A stretch of 56,306 nt of DNA, taken from Pseudonocardiales bacterium. GTDB lineage: Bacteria; Actinomycetota; Actinomycetes; Mycobacteriales; Pseudonocardiaceae. Below the pieces are notes generated by a model. The model had not been told where the DNA came from. It searched no databases and worked only from the letters and a program-made list of their open reading frames with translations. The stretch covers positions 1 to 56,306 of the forward strand of contig JAFAWY010000059.1 of the NCBI GenBank assembly GCA_019241525.1, read 5' to 3'. The position numbers were made by a program, and so were the translations under genes. Every line of letters starts with the position of its first letter. Positions within the stretch are counted from its first letter, which is position 1. Shown here in pieces: positions 8,962 through 17,597 of the stretch.

Positions 8962-10362
8962 CTACGCCATGTCCTCGAGTTGCTTACCCTTTGTTTCCTG
9001 CACGAACTTCAGGACGAACAGGAATGACAGCAGCGCACAGAGTGTATAGAGGCCATAAGCCAGACCCAGACTAACGTCGGCCAGCGTGGGAAACGTCGTC
9101 GAGACGACGAAGTTACTGATCCACTGTGCGGATGCGGCGAGGCCCAGCGCTGCGGCTCGAATCCGGTTGTTGAACATCTCGCCGAGCAGTACCCAGACCG
9201 TCGGGCCCCATGAGATACCGAAGAAGACGACGAAGGCATTGGCCGCGATGAGAGCGACCGTGCCGGCTCCAGCAGTCAGCTGTGGTTGCCCGTTGACGAC
9301 GGGGGCGGCACCGAAGACGTAGGCCAAAGTCGCGAGGCTGATGAACATGCCGGCCGAGCCGATCAGCAGGAGCCTGCGCCGGCCGATCTTGTCGATCACC
9401 GCGATGGCCACCAGCGTGACCAGGATATTGGTCACCGATGTCAGGACCGTGATGATCAGTGAGTCGGCCTCGGTGAACCCCACCTGCTGCCACAATGTCG
9501 ACGAGTAATAAAAGATCACATTGATGCCGACAAACTGCTGGAAGACCGACAGCAGGATGCCCACCCAGACGATCGGTAACAGACCGAGAAACGGTCCCCG
9601 GAGGTCCCGGAAGGAAGACCGGGCGTCCTGGATGATGGTGCGGCTGATCTCGCGGATCCGGTCGTCGACTCCGCTTTTGAGTACCTGTGACAGAACGGCG
9701 CGAGCCTCGACAGCGCGCCCGCGGAACATCAGGTAGCGCGGTGACTCCGGTATCTGCAAAGCGAGGATCCCGTAGGCTAGCGCGGGTATGGCCAGGGTGA
9801 TGAACATCCACCGCCAGGCCGCTAACCCAAGCCATAGTGGCTTGGTCGCGCTTCCCGCACTGGTGGCCAGGAAATAGTCCGACAACAATGCAACGAAGAT
9901 CCCGGAGACGATGGCGAGCTGCTGCAATGAGCCAAGCCGGCCGCGTATCGATGCGGGAGCGATTTCTGCGATGTAGGCAGGGGCGATGACTGAGGCTGCA
10001 CCGACACCGAGGCCGCCAACAATGCGCCAGAAAGTCAAGTCAAACGGCGAGTAGGCGAGCCCGGATCCGATTGCACTGATGAAAAAGAGCGCGGCGGCCA
10101 ATACCATCACCCGGATACGGCCGACCTGGTCGGCCAGCCTGCCGGCAAGCCAGGCGCCCACCGCGCAGCCCAGCAGCGCAGAGGCCACCACGAAACCGGT
10201 CAGTCCCGCACCGATCCGGAAAGTTTCGCGGATGGCCAGCACTGCACCATTGATCACGGCGGTGTCGAAGCCGAACAGGAACCCGCCGAGCGCCGCAACT
10301 GCTGCCAGCAAGACAGCCCGCGCAATGTCGTAGCGCTCCGCCGCCGGCTCGATCGATGTCAT
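8962..10362 (-). CDS. Sugar porter (MFS) family transporter
   Basis: About 466 residues with twelve predicted membrane segments. It begins with ALGGFLFGFDTAVINGAVLAI, typical of the sugar porter family, and carries the mid-loop PESPRYLMFRGRAVEARAVL, FQQFVGINVIFYYSSTLW and a C-terminal QETKGK. It is probably a proton-coupled hexose or polyol symporter in the inner membrane. The frame continues upstream to 10431; ATG 10362 is favoured because alignment to the family begins near here, but ATG 10401, which lies inside the inverted repeat at 10393-10457, is possible. Confidence 0.92.
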   Translation of the reverse strand: MTSIEPAAERYDIARAVLLAAVAALGGFLFGFDTAVINGAVLAIRETFRIGAGLTGFVVASALLGCAVGAWLAGRLADQVGRIRVMVLAAALFFISAIGSGLAYSPFDLTFWRIVGGLGVGAASVIAPAYIAEIAPASIRGRLGSLQQLAIVSGIFVALLSDYFLATSAGSATKPLWLGLAAWRWMFITLAIPALAYGILALQIPESPRYLMFRGRAVEARAVLSQVLKSGVDDRIREISRTIIQDARSSFRDLRGPFLGLLPIVWVGILLSVFQQFVGINVIFYYSSTLWQQVGFTEADSLIITVLTSVTNILVTLVAIAVIDKIGRRRLLLIGSAGMFISLATLAYVFGAAPVVNGQPQLTAGAGTVALIAANAFVVFFGISWGPTVWVLLGEMFNNRIRAAALGLAASAQWISNFVVSTTFPTLADVSLGLAYGLYTLCALLSFLFVLKFVQETKGKQLEDMA

Positions 10363-10392
10363 GGCACCCCCAGCCCCACCCGAATTCTCCCA

Positions 10393-10457
10393 CCCCGACA
10401 TGGAGACATATCGGGGTTTGCGGGCCCTCAAGACTCCGGTATATCTCCATGTCGGGG
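10393..10457. repeat. Inverted repeat upstream of the sugar porter gene
   Basis: The 14-base sequence CCCCGACATGGAGA at 10393-10406 is repeated in perfect inverted orientation at 10444-10457, 37 bases apart. The left copy is also part of a near-palindrome, CCCCGAcAT...ATaTCGGGG, ending at 10415. It sits between the stop of one MFS gene and the start of the next on the minus strand. It could be paired operator half-sites for the sugar porter or a terminator/processing hairpin; no U-run follows it, so an operator seems somewhat more likely. Confidence 0.6.
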
Positions 10458-10472
10458 TTGCTGGTTGCGAGG

Positions 10473-11978
10473 TTACGAGGGTGAGCGGGTAGAGGGGTGC
10501 AGTTGTGGGCCGGTAATTCCGCAGTGGGAGCAGCGTTCTACCGGAATGCGCTCGGCAGGGGTGGCAACGGGTGCCGGGCGTGGCTCGTGCAAAAGCACGG
10601 CGGCCAGCAACGAACCCAGTGCAAGCAGCCCCGCACTGATCAACATTGCGGTGTGAAAGCCGGCTGCGAAGGACACCGGATCGGTGTAGTCAGCCGTCGC
10701 CAGGCCCGCCACCACCGGGATGACCGCGACCGCCAGCAGGCCGGCCGAACGGGCCACCGCATTGTTCACGCCCGATGCAGTGCCGGCATGGCGGGGATCG
10801 GCTGAGCTCAGCACGGTCGCGGTGAGCGGCGCCACGGTCAGCGACAGTCCCAATCCCAGCGCCACCACAGCGGGGAGCACATCGCCCAGGTAAGACGCTC
10901 CGCGGCCGATCCGTAGTGTCAGCAGGAAACCCAGGGCGGCCACCAGGGGCCCCACCGACATGGGCAGCCGGGGACCGATCCGCTCGGCCAGTGCGCCGGC
11001 TCGGGCGGACAGCAGCAGCATCAGCACAGTCACGGGAAGCAGGGCAGTGCCGGCCACCAACGGAGAGAATCCGGCGACGATCTGGAGGTGGAGCACCAGC
11101 AGGAAGAAGAAAACGCCAAGCCCGGCGTACACGACCAGCGTGACCACATTGGCCACGCTGAACCGGCGGTCAGCAAACAGCGCCAGCGGTACCAGGGGAT
11201 GCGGCGAGCACCGTTCGACCAGTACGAAGGCGACCAGCGCGACGAGCCCACCCACCCCGGCGGCGACTACCGCGGCGCCGCCGCCCACGGTGCTCCCAAG
11301 GCTGGTCAGCGCATACGTCACCCCGGCCAGCCCCGCCGCGGCGAGGGCCGAGCCGATCAGATCCAGACCCGGTGGACTTTGCGTGTCCGACGTCTCCGGC
11401 ACGTGTCGCAGCGCGGCCACCACGATGAATGCGGCGACCGGCAGATTGATCAAAAACACCGCCCGCCAACTCAGCTGTACTAGGTAGCCACCGAGGAAGG
11501 GTCCGACCGCGCCGGCAACCCCACCCAGCCCGGACCAAGCTCCCACCGCCCTGGCCCGGTCGGTGGCCGCGAATGACGAGGAGATGATGGCCAGGCTGCC
11601 CGGGGTGAGCAGAGCGCCGCCGATGCCCTGCAGGGCGCGGGCCGCGACGAGAACCTCTGCGTTTGGTGCCAGCCCACACAGCAGTGACGCGACAGCAAAC
11701 CACATCACCCCGATGATGAAGACCCGGCGCCGCCCGAAGTGATCCCCGAGCGCTCCAGCCAGCAGAATTAGGGCGGCAAGCGTGAGCGCGTAGGCGTTGA
11801 CGATCCACTGCAGCGTGCGGAATCCGGCACCGAACTCGCGCCCGATGGCGGGCAGTGCGATGTTGACCACGGTGGCGTCGAGCATGGCCATGCCCGAACC
11901 CAAGATCGTCACCAGCAACACCCACCGTCCGGTGGGCGTGCCCATCCTCGCTCCCGTCGAGGGAGGAGTCGTCACCAT
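10473..11978 (-). CDS. MFS drug-type transporter, DHA2 (EmrB/QacA) family
   Basis: A 501-residue protein with about fourteen membrane segments. The family motif MAMLDATVVNIALPAIGREF in helix 1 and the loop GDHFGRRRVFI (motif A) place it in the 14-TMS DHA2 group, with LLTPGSLAIISSSF in the motif C region. It probably exports a small hydrophobic compound using the proton gradient. An unusual hydrophilic C-terminal tail contains CSHCG. It is divergent from the MaoC gene with 95 bases between the starts; no TetR/MarR regulator is adjacent. ATG 11978 and GTG 11975 are both possible starts. Confidence 0.92.
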   Translation of the reverse strand: MVTTPPSTGARMGTPTGRWVLLVTILGSGMAMLDATVVNIALPAIGREFGAGFRTLQWIVNAYALTLAALILLAGALGDHFGRRRVFIIGVMWFAVASLLCGLAPNAEVLVAARALQGIGGALLTPGSLAIISSSFAATDRARAVGAWSGLGGVAGAVGPFLGGYLVQLSWRAVFLINLPVAAFIVVAALRHVPETSDTQSPPGLDLIGSALAAAGLAGVTYALTSLGSTVGGGAAVVAAGVGGLVALVAFVLVERCSPHPLVPLALFADRRFSVANVVTLVVYAGLGVFFFLLVLHLQIVAGFSPLVAGTALLPVTVLMLLLSARAGALAERIGPRLPMSVGPLVAALGFLLTLRIGRGASYLGDVLPAVVALGLGLSLTVAPLTATVLSSADPRHAGTASGVNNAVARSAGLLAVAVIPVVAGLATADYTDPVSFAAGFHTAMLISAGLLALGSLLAAVLLHEPRPAPVATPAERIPVERCSHCGITGPQLHPSTRSPS

Positions 11979-12073
11979 CGCCTTCTAGTGTCGCGTAGAC
12001 CCGCGGACTCCGGTAGGCAGAGATGGTGCTTGCCAACCACCGACGGCCACTGAGATCAGGGAAGTGATCGACG

Positions 12074-12526
12074 ATGAGAGTGTTCACCGGAGCTGACGAG
12101 GTGCTGGCTGCGTCCGGCGAGCAGCTGGGGACCAGCGACTGGATGGCCATCGATCAACAACGCGTTTACGCCTTCGCAGACGCGACCGAAGACCACCAGT
12201 GGATCCATGTCGACCCGCAGCGTGCTGCTGACGGTCCGTTCGGTACCACGATCGCCCACGGATTCCTTACCCTGTCCTTGCTGCCCTACCTGATATTCCA
12301 GACCTACCGCGTCGAGGGCGCCGGGATGACCATCAACTATGGTTTGAACAAGGTCCGTTTTCCCGCTCCCGTGCCGGTCGGCTCCATGGTGCGAGCCGAG
12401 GTCACCCTGGCTGAGGCCAATGAGGTGACCGGTGGCGTGCAACTGGTATTGCGCGCCACGATGCAGATCAAGGGTGAAGAAAAGCCTGGCTGCGTAGCTG
12501 ACTGGGTCACCCGGGTGTATTTCTGA
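12074..12526 (+). CDS. MaoC-like enoyl-CoA hydratase
   Basis: A 150-residue hot-dog-fold protein. The hydratase 2 motif is visible as AFADATEDHQWIHVDPQRA, with the Asp and His expected for water addition, followed by GPFGTTIAHGFLTLSLLP. These enzymes hydrate trans-2-enoyl-CoA to R-3-hydroxyacyl-CoA. The neighbours do not reveal a pathway. Its 3' end overlaps the convergent acetyltransferase gene by 20 bases. Confidence 0.92.
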   Translation: MRVFTGADEVLAASGEQLGTSDWMAIDQQRVYAFADATEDHQWIHVDPQRAADGPFGTTIAHGFLTLSLLPYLIFQTYRVEGAGMTINYGLNKVRFPAPVPVGSMVRAEVTLAEANEVTGGVQLVLRATMQIKGEEKPGCVADWVTRVYF

Positions 12527-13067
12527 CCGCGCTGGCCAGGTCGTCTGGTCGCAACCGGAACACCTGCAATGACTGTCCGTGGTACTTATCGCTTTCGCCG
12601 ACCCACTCCATGCCGATCCGCCGCGCGGTGGCAGCCGCGCGTGCGTTATCTGGTGGGACGAGCGCGAACAGTTCGACCAGGGAGTGCTCGAACGCCCAGT
12701 GCGCTAACGCCCAGGCGGCCTCGGTGATATAGCCGCGTCCCCAGTATTCCGGTGCCAGCTGGCACTCGATCTCGACATCTGCCTCGGGTACCGGCATGGG
12801 TAGCAGGCTGATGGCCCCGACGAGCGCACCCCCGTCGAGCGCGACCAGTGCCCATCGCCCCGTTCCTGGCGACATGTCACGTTGTTCGACGGCCCAGCGC
12901 TGCAGCACGTCCTGCATGACAGCGGCGTCGGAAATGCCCGAGAGGCCAGCGAACTCGGGTGCCCAGCGCTGGAGCGTTTCGTGACCGAACAGTTTCAGAG
13001 CTGCTTCGGCATCGGCGGTGGTCCAATCCCGCACGAGGAGCCGATTAGTCCGCAGCAGCTCCGCCAT
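12507..13067 (-). CDS. GNAT-family N-acetyltransferase (RimJ/RimL-like)
   Basis: An 186-residue protein of the Acetyltransf_3 type. It begins LRTNRLLVRDWTTADAEAALKLF, and the acetyl-CoA loop is YWGRGYITEAAWALAHWAFE, followed by LVPPDNARAAATARRIGMEWVG, all typical of RimJ/RimL-like proteins that acetylate protein N-termini or small amines. The substrate is unknown. The gene overlaps the 3' end of the MaoC gene on the opposite strand. Confidence 0.92.
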   Translation of the reverse strand: MAELLRTNRLLVRDWTTADAEAALKLFGHETLQRWAPEFAGLSGISDAAVMQDVLQRWAVEQRDMSPGTGRWALVALDGGALVGAISLLPMPVPEADVEIECQLAPEYWGRGYITEAAWALAHWAFEHSLVELFALVPPDNARAAATARRIGMEWVGESDKYHGQSLQVFRLRPDDLASAVRNTPG

Positions 13068-13113
13068 GAGCTGAATTTACTCCGCCTCGATGCGCAGCGG
13101 GTGGCTGGAACAG

Positions 13114-14517
13114 TCAGGGTTTTTGGAGCATGGCCGGCTTGATGTTCGGGTTCATCCGGAAGACGTTGTCCGGGTCGTAGCGTGCTTTGATCTGCGCCAG
13201 CCGCTGGTACTTAGCCGGCCCGTAGGCGGTGTGCACGCGATCTGAGTCGTCATCGGCGAGGAAGTTGAGATAGCCGCCGGTGTCGCTGCTATGCGAGACG
13301 AGTGTCTGCCACGCCGATCGCGCCCAAGCCCGGTCGGTGGCCAGTAGTTCGGCGTTCGGTGCCACCGCCACCGTATTGACCACAAACCGGGCGGCTCGGC
13401 TGCAACCAAAGGCGGTGTCGGAGTCGTTGACGGCAGCGAACGCCCCACCCAGGGGGAAAATTTGGACAAAAGACATCGGTGAGCTTTTGCGTGGTATGAG
13501 ATCGGTGAACGCGACGATGGACTCATCGCTGAGCTCACGCAAGCAGAGGCTTTTTTCGTAGGCGTGGCTGCCCCACGGCGCGGATTCGTCAAGAATCTTT
13601 TGCAGCTCGACGTAGGGTAGTGGCGTCACGAATTCGAACATCGCCGGCAGGGCCTCTCGGATAGGCGCAATCAACGCCGCATGCTCCTGCGCTGATCCGA
13701 ACCCGGCCACCAGCAGCCCGAACCCGGGTGTGCCGCGGTAGTGGGCGGGCACATAGGGTGCTGCCGGCGCGGTGAGGCCGGCGGCCAGCAGCAGCCCCGC
13801 ATCGCGAGGCAGGGATGCCGCCACCTCCCGGCCGAGACGCAGTACTTCCATACCCTGGTCTAGCCCCCAGAAGAACAGACCGAGGTAGACCAGTGGTCCC
13901 ACCTCATGCAGCCGGAACTCGAAGCCGGTCACGACGCCGAAATTGCCGCCACCGCCGCGAATTGCCCAGAACAGATCCGCGTACTCGTCGGCAGAGACGC
14001 CCAGGGTGCGCCCGTCAGCGGTGACCACTTCCGCGGCCAGCAGGTTGTCGATGGTCAGGCCGGCCTTATGGACAAGCCAGCCGAACCCACCGCCCAAGGT
14101 CAGACCGCCGACTCCGGTGTGGCTAACGGTTCCCCCGGTCACCGCCAGGCCATGGCGCTGGGTGGCGACATCAAGATCAGCGATCGTGGCACCGCCGCTG
14201 CACCAGGCTCGGTGGCTACCTGGGTCCACTGACACGCCGCGCATGTCGCTGAGGTCGATGACCAAGCCACCGTCGGGCAGCGCAGCTTCCCAGTAACCGT
14301 GCCCGCCGCCGCGCACCGAAATGCTCATTGCTCGCTCCCGACCAAAGGCAATCGCCGCCGCGACATCGGAAGGACCGGTACATCGGGCTATCACGGCCGG
14401 CTTGCGGTTGATTTCCCCATTCCAGACCGCACGTGCGGAGTCATAGTCGGTATTCGATTCGTCAATCACCCGTCCGCTGAGTTGAGCGCGGAGCGCGTCG
14501 ATTCCCGACATTCGCAT
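13114..14517 (-). CDS. FAD-binding oxidoreductase, BBE type
   Basis: A 467-residue flavoprotein of the FAD_binding_4 plus BBE family. The N-terminal half has SVRGGGHGYWEAALPDGG, whose His matches the 8-alpha-histidyl FAD attachment site, and HTGVGGLTLGGGFGWLVHKAGL. The Cys that makes a second FAD bond in bicovalent members is replaced (GGTVSHTGVGG), so a single covalent link is expected. The C-terminus has the BBE region ending RYDPDNVFRMNPNI. The start ATG 14517 is set by GGAGGT 8 bases upstream. The substrate, perhaps a sugar or secondary metabolite, is unknown. Confidence 0.93.
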   Translation of the reverse strand: MRMSGIDALRAQLSGRVIDESNTDYDSARAVWNGEINRKPAVIARCTGPSDVAAAIAFGRERAMSISVRGGGHGYWEAALPDGGLVIDLSDMRGVSVDPGSHRAWCSGGATIADLDVATQRHGLAVTGGTVSHTGVGGLTLGGGFGWLVHKAGLTIDNLLAAEVVTADGRTLGVSADEYADLFWAIRGGGGNFGVVTGFEFRLHEVGPLVYLGLFFWGLDQGMEVLRLGREVAASLPRDAGLLLAAGLTAPAAPYVPAHYRGTPGFGLLVAGFGSAQEHAALIAPIREALPAMFEFVTPLPYVELQKILDESAPWGSHAYEKSLCLRELSDESIVAFTDLIPRKSSPMSFVQIFPLGGAFAAVNDSDTAFGCSRAARFVVNTVAVAPNAELLATDRAWARSAWQTLVSHSSDTGGYLNFLADDDSDRVHTAYGPAKYQRLAQIKARYDPDNVFRMNPNIKPAMLQKP

Positions 14518-14784
14518 CGTCGCTGCACCTCCACGATAGGTGAAGTGGTGAGCGCACAGCGGAGGTGTTTTACTAAGAAAACCCGTCAACCACTTCGGAA
14601 GCACATCAGATTAGGCCGTCAGGGTGGCTTGCGCGTCAGTCTTTCGGGTGAAACGCTGGCCGCATTGATACGCCGCGTTTGTCACTGCAAGCCATCTTTG
14701 ATCGCAGGCTGTTCTCATGTCGTTGCCGCGGCATGCCCCTTATGATCGCGCACTGCCCGATCGTCGCCGGTAGACTCCTTATTC

Positions 14785-15129
14785 ATGAACCAAGAGCGAA
14801 GCCAGGCTCCGCATCCCGACAACGTTCCAGATGTTCCACACCAGGCTGAGTCGACGGCCGGTGCTCTGCGCGGCGGATTCGACGGCTGGACCCGGTGGAG
14901 CGAGGATGAGCACACCAAAACCGACATCAGAGAGTGCACAGATCAGCACTGTATGAATGTCGAGGTCAATTGCGGTTTTCAAGGGCTGATCCCTGACTCG
15001 CCGCTGTCCCAGTCTGCTGCCGTCAGTGACGAGCTCCGCGCCGCCTGGCGGGCGAAGCTGGCCAGCGAAGGCAAGGCGACCTCAGGGACTCAGAGCCTGA
15101 GAGACATCATCTTCGGCAGTAGCCGCTGA
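14785..15129 (+). CDS. Hypothetical 114-residue protein
   Basis: A polar protein beginning MNQERSQAPHPDNVPD, with three cysteines in the middle (RECTDQHCMNVEVNC) that could bind metal or pair, then an Ala-rich helical C-terminal part (SDELRAAWRAKLASEG). No family is recognised and the ribosome site is weak. A perfect hairpin terminator 53 bases after its stop supports it being a real transcription unit. Confidence 0.5.
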   Translation: MNQERSQAPHPDNVPDVPHQAESTAGALRGGFDGWTRWSEDEHTKTDIRECTDQHCMNVEVNCGFQGLIPDSPLSQSAAVSDELRAAWRAKLASEGKATSGTQSLRDIIFGSSR

Positions 15130-15181
15130 CCCTCACCGTGGTTGAAGACGCATTTCCTGTGCGCCCCACGGCAGTGCGTCT

Positions 15182-15208
15182 CCCGCAGGCGCGTAGTGCG
15201 CCTGCGGG
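15182..15208 (+). terminator. Hairpin terminator
   Basis: CCCGCAGGCGC at 15182-15192 pairs perfectly with GCGCCTGCGGG at 15198-15208 around the 5-base loop GTAGT, followed by TTGT. An 11-bp GC-rich stem of this kind is a convincing intrinsic terminator in an actinomycete, ending the 114-residue protein's transcript ahead of the pst promoter. Confidence 0.85.
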
Positions 15209-15284
15209 TTGTCGCACCGAGTGATCACGAAGAGTTGCGAGCGTTGCGCTAAATAAGCGACGCGTCTTTCCCTTGTGGGGGAAC

Positions 15285-15306
15285 GTTCATGGGTTGTTCA
15301 TCTTCT
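15285..15306 (+). promoter_or_regulatory. Predicted PHO box upstream of pstS
   Basis: Two direct repeats, GTTCATGGGTT at 15285-15295 and GTTCATCTTCT at 15296-15306, are spaced by exactly 11 bases. This is the layout of PhoP-binding direct repeat units (GTTCACC-like plus four less conserved bases) known upstream of streptomycete pstS. It lies 105 bases ahead of the pstS start. Candidate -10 elements are TACCTT at 15321 and TATAGG at 15344. Phosphate-starvation induction by PhoP is inferred. Confidence 0.7.
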
Positions 15307-15411
15307 AAATAGCCCGGGTCTACCTTAACTCCCCGCAAAATTTTATAGGTTGCGCCCGCGGCTGTTCGCTTGCGGTTGCGCTCAGGCTTAGTTCGGACAT
15401 TCGGAGGTTTC

Positions 15412-16524
15412 GTGATACGTCCACGGCAGCGGGTCGCGCTCGGCTCGCTGATTGGCGCGGGCCTGGTACTGACCGCGTGTGGCTCAGACACCGGCGGTAG
15501 CCCAAGCTCATCAACCAACCCCGGCGGCGCGGCGAGCATCACTTGCAGCTCGGGATCACTCACGGCCGCTGGATCGACCGCGCAGCAAAACGCAATGACA
15601 CAGTGGATCAAGGACTACCTCAACAAGTGTTCAGGCTCAAATATCAATTACGGCGGCGGTGGCTCAGGGCAGGGAGTGCAACAGTTCACCGACGGCAAGG
15701 TTGACTTCGCCGGTTCTGATTTCCCGCTGGCTGCAGGCGCTGAACAGCAAGGCGCTGATGCGCGCTGCAAGGCCGGCCCCGCTATCAATATTCCGATGGT
15801 CGGTGGGCCCATCGCCGTCGGTTACAACGTGCCCGGGGTCACCCAGCCACTCAATCTGTCCGCCAGTAACCTGGCCAAGATTTTTACGGGAAAGATCACT
15901 AAATGGAACGACGCAGCAATTGCGCAGGATAACCCTGGCGTTGCGTTGCCAGCACTAGGTATTCAAAGTTTCCACCGTTCCGATGGCTCTGGAACGACGT
16001 ACAACTTCACCAACTACCTTGCGCACGACGCCAAGGCGGACTGGACATTCGGGGCCGACAAGAACTGGACCGCGCCGGGTGGTCAGGGAGCCAAGGGAAG
16101 TCAAGGAGTGGCGCAGGGAGTAAAATCCACTGCGGGTGGTATCGGCTATTTCGAACTGTCATTCGCGACACAGAGCAAGATACCTTACGCGGCCGTCGGT
16201 AATGCCGAGGGTAAGTTTGTCCAGCTGACCCCGGATAACGCGGTCAAGTTCTTGTCCTACGCCAAGGCGGCCGGTACGGGCAGCGACTTGAAGCTGGACT
16301 TCGATTACGCCACTACCGACGCGACTGCGTACCCGAACCTGCTTGTCACCTACGAGATCGTGTGTTCAAAGGGCAACCCTGCGGACAAGCTCCCGTTGCT
16401 GAAGAACTTCTTGGGGTATGCCGCCAGCCCCGCAGCGCAGCAAGAACTCCCGGCTCAGGGATACATATCGTTGCCGGACAATCTGCGGCAACAGGTGCAG
16501 CAGACCGTGAGTTCACTGGGCTAG
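15412..16524 (+). CDS. pstS: Phosphate ABC transporter substrate-binding lipoprotein
   Basis: A 370-residue lipoprotein starting at GTG 15412 behind GGAGG at 15403. The lipobox LTAC gives Cys 23, followed by a Ser/Gly linker. Phosphate-site loops of PstS are present: LTAAGSTAQQNAMTQW, the YGGGGSGQGVQQF loop, DFAGSDFPL and HRSDGSGTTYNFTNYL. It captures phosphate outside the membrane and delivers it to PstCA. It is the first gene of a pstSCAB operon with a PHO box upstream. Confidence 0.97.
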   Translation: MIRPRQRVALGSLIGAGLVLTACGSDTGGSPSSSTNPGGAASITCSSGSLTAAGSTAQQNAMTQWIKDYLNKCSGSNINYGGGGSGQGVQQFTDGKVDFAGSDFPLAAGAEQQGADARCKAGPAINIPMVGGPIAVGYNVPGVTQPLNLSASNLAKIFTGKITKWNDAAIAQDNPGVALPALGIQSFHRSDGSGTTYNFTNYLAHDAKADWTFGADKNWTAPGGQGAKGSQGVAQGVKSTAGGIGYFELSFATQSKIPYAAVGNAEGKFVQLTPDNAVKFLSYAKAAGTGSDLKLDFDYATTDATAYPNLLVTYEIVCSKGNPADKLPLLKNFLGYAASPAAQQELPAQGYISLPDNLRQQVQQTVSSLG

Positions 16525-16547
16525 AATGCTAGAAATAGGGATGCAGG

Positions 16548-17597
16548 ATGGACGAACCGGAAAGCGCGAAAGTCTCGATGGCGCGCTCGTCCGAGGCGGT
16601 TCCGTCGCCTGCGAGCCAGCCGCCAAAGACGAACGGTACCCAATCGAAAGATATGCCCCAGGCAAAGGATCTGGACAGTCGGCCCCGTCGGCGGGCGGAC
16701 GCAGTTTTTCGCATGCTGGCCCAGGGTTCTGGCGTGGCGCTCCTCGTCATCATGGCGGCTATTGCGGCCTTTTTGATACTCCAGGCTATCCCCGCACTCA
16801 ACGCAGATACCACTAACTTTTTTACCACGCTGAACTGGGCGCCAGATGGCACTCCGTCATCTTTCGGTATCGCCGCGCTGGCTTTTGGTAGCCTGCTGAC
16901 GTCACTGCTCGCACTAGTGATGAGCGTGCCAGTAGCGGTAGGAGTGGCGCTGGCGATCAGTCATTATTCGCCCCGATGGCTGGCCGGGCCGCTGGCATAC
17001 GTGGTGGATTTGCTGGCTGCGGTGCCCAGTGTCGTCTTCGGATTGTGGGGACTGATCTATCTCGTGCCCGGTCTCATCGGACCCTCCAACTTCCTCAGTA
17101 CATACTTCGGGTTTATCCCACTCTTCGAAACCAATGGTACATACGGCAAGTCGATCTTTGCTGCGTCCGTGGTGCTCGCGGTGATGATTATTCCAATCAT
17201 TGCTGCAATCTCCCGAGAAGTCTTCGTGCAGACGCCGCGTGATCATATTGAGGCGGCTTGGGCGATCGGTGCGACCAAATGGGAGATGGTGCGCACGGCG
17301 ATCCTGCCCTATGGCCGATCGGGTGTCGTCAGTGCCACGGTGCTCGGCTTCGGTCGAGCGATCGGAGAGACGATTGCCGTCGCGTTGGTCCTCTCGGCAA
17401 ACTACGAGATCACTCTTCATATCCTGCAGCCTGGTGGCAACACCATTGCGGCCAATATCGCCAACCGGTACGGGGAGGCTGGCAACATCGGCCGAGGGGC
17501 GCTGATCGCGTCGGGCTTGGTGCTGTTCATCATCACGCTGATCGTGAACTTCGGAGCCCGAACCATCGTGCGGCGCGGTGAACGGGAAGGTGCCTGA
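16548..17597 (+). CDS. pstC: Phosphate ABC transporter permease PstC
   Basis: A 349-residue inner-membrane permease with a long hydrophilic N-terminal extension (about 50 residues) before the first membrane helix. The ABC permease EAA loop is visible as HIEAAWAIGATKWEMVRTAILPYGRSGV. It forms the phosphate channel with PstA. Start ATG 16548 follows GGGATGCAGG. Its stop overlaps the pstA start by one base (TGATG), consistent with coupled translation. Confidence 0.96.
   Translation: MDEPESAKVSMARSSEAVPSPASQPPKTNGTQSKDMPQAKDLDSRPRRRADAVFRMLAQGSGVALLVIMAAIAAFLILQAIPALNADTTNFFTTLNWAPDGTPSSFGIAALAFGSLLTSLLALVMSVPVAVGVALAISHYSPRWLAGPLAYVVDLLAAVPSVVFGLWGLIYLVPGLIGPSNFLSTYFGFIPLFETNGTYGKSIFAASVVLAVMIIPIIAAISREVFVQTPRDHIEAAWAIGATKWEMVRTAILPYGRSGVVSATVLGFGRAIGETIAVALVLSANYEITLHILQPGGNTIAANIANRYGEAGNIGRGALIASGLVLFIITLIVNFGARTIVRRGEREGA

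Noticed and set aside
11170-12150. 326-codon minus-strand frame overlapping the DHA2 transporter
   Set aside because: It is a shifted frame of the transporter gene, with Arg- and Gly-rich composition and no motif.
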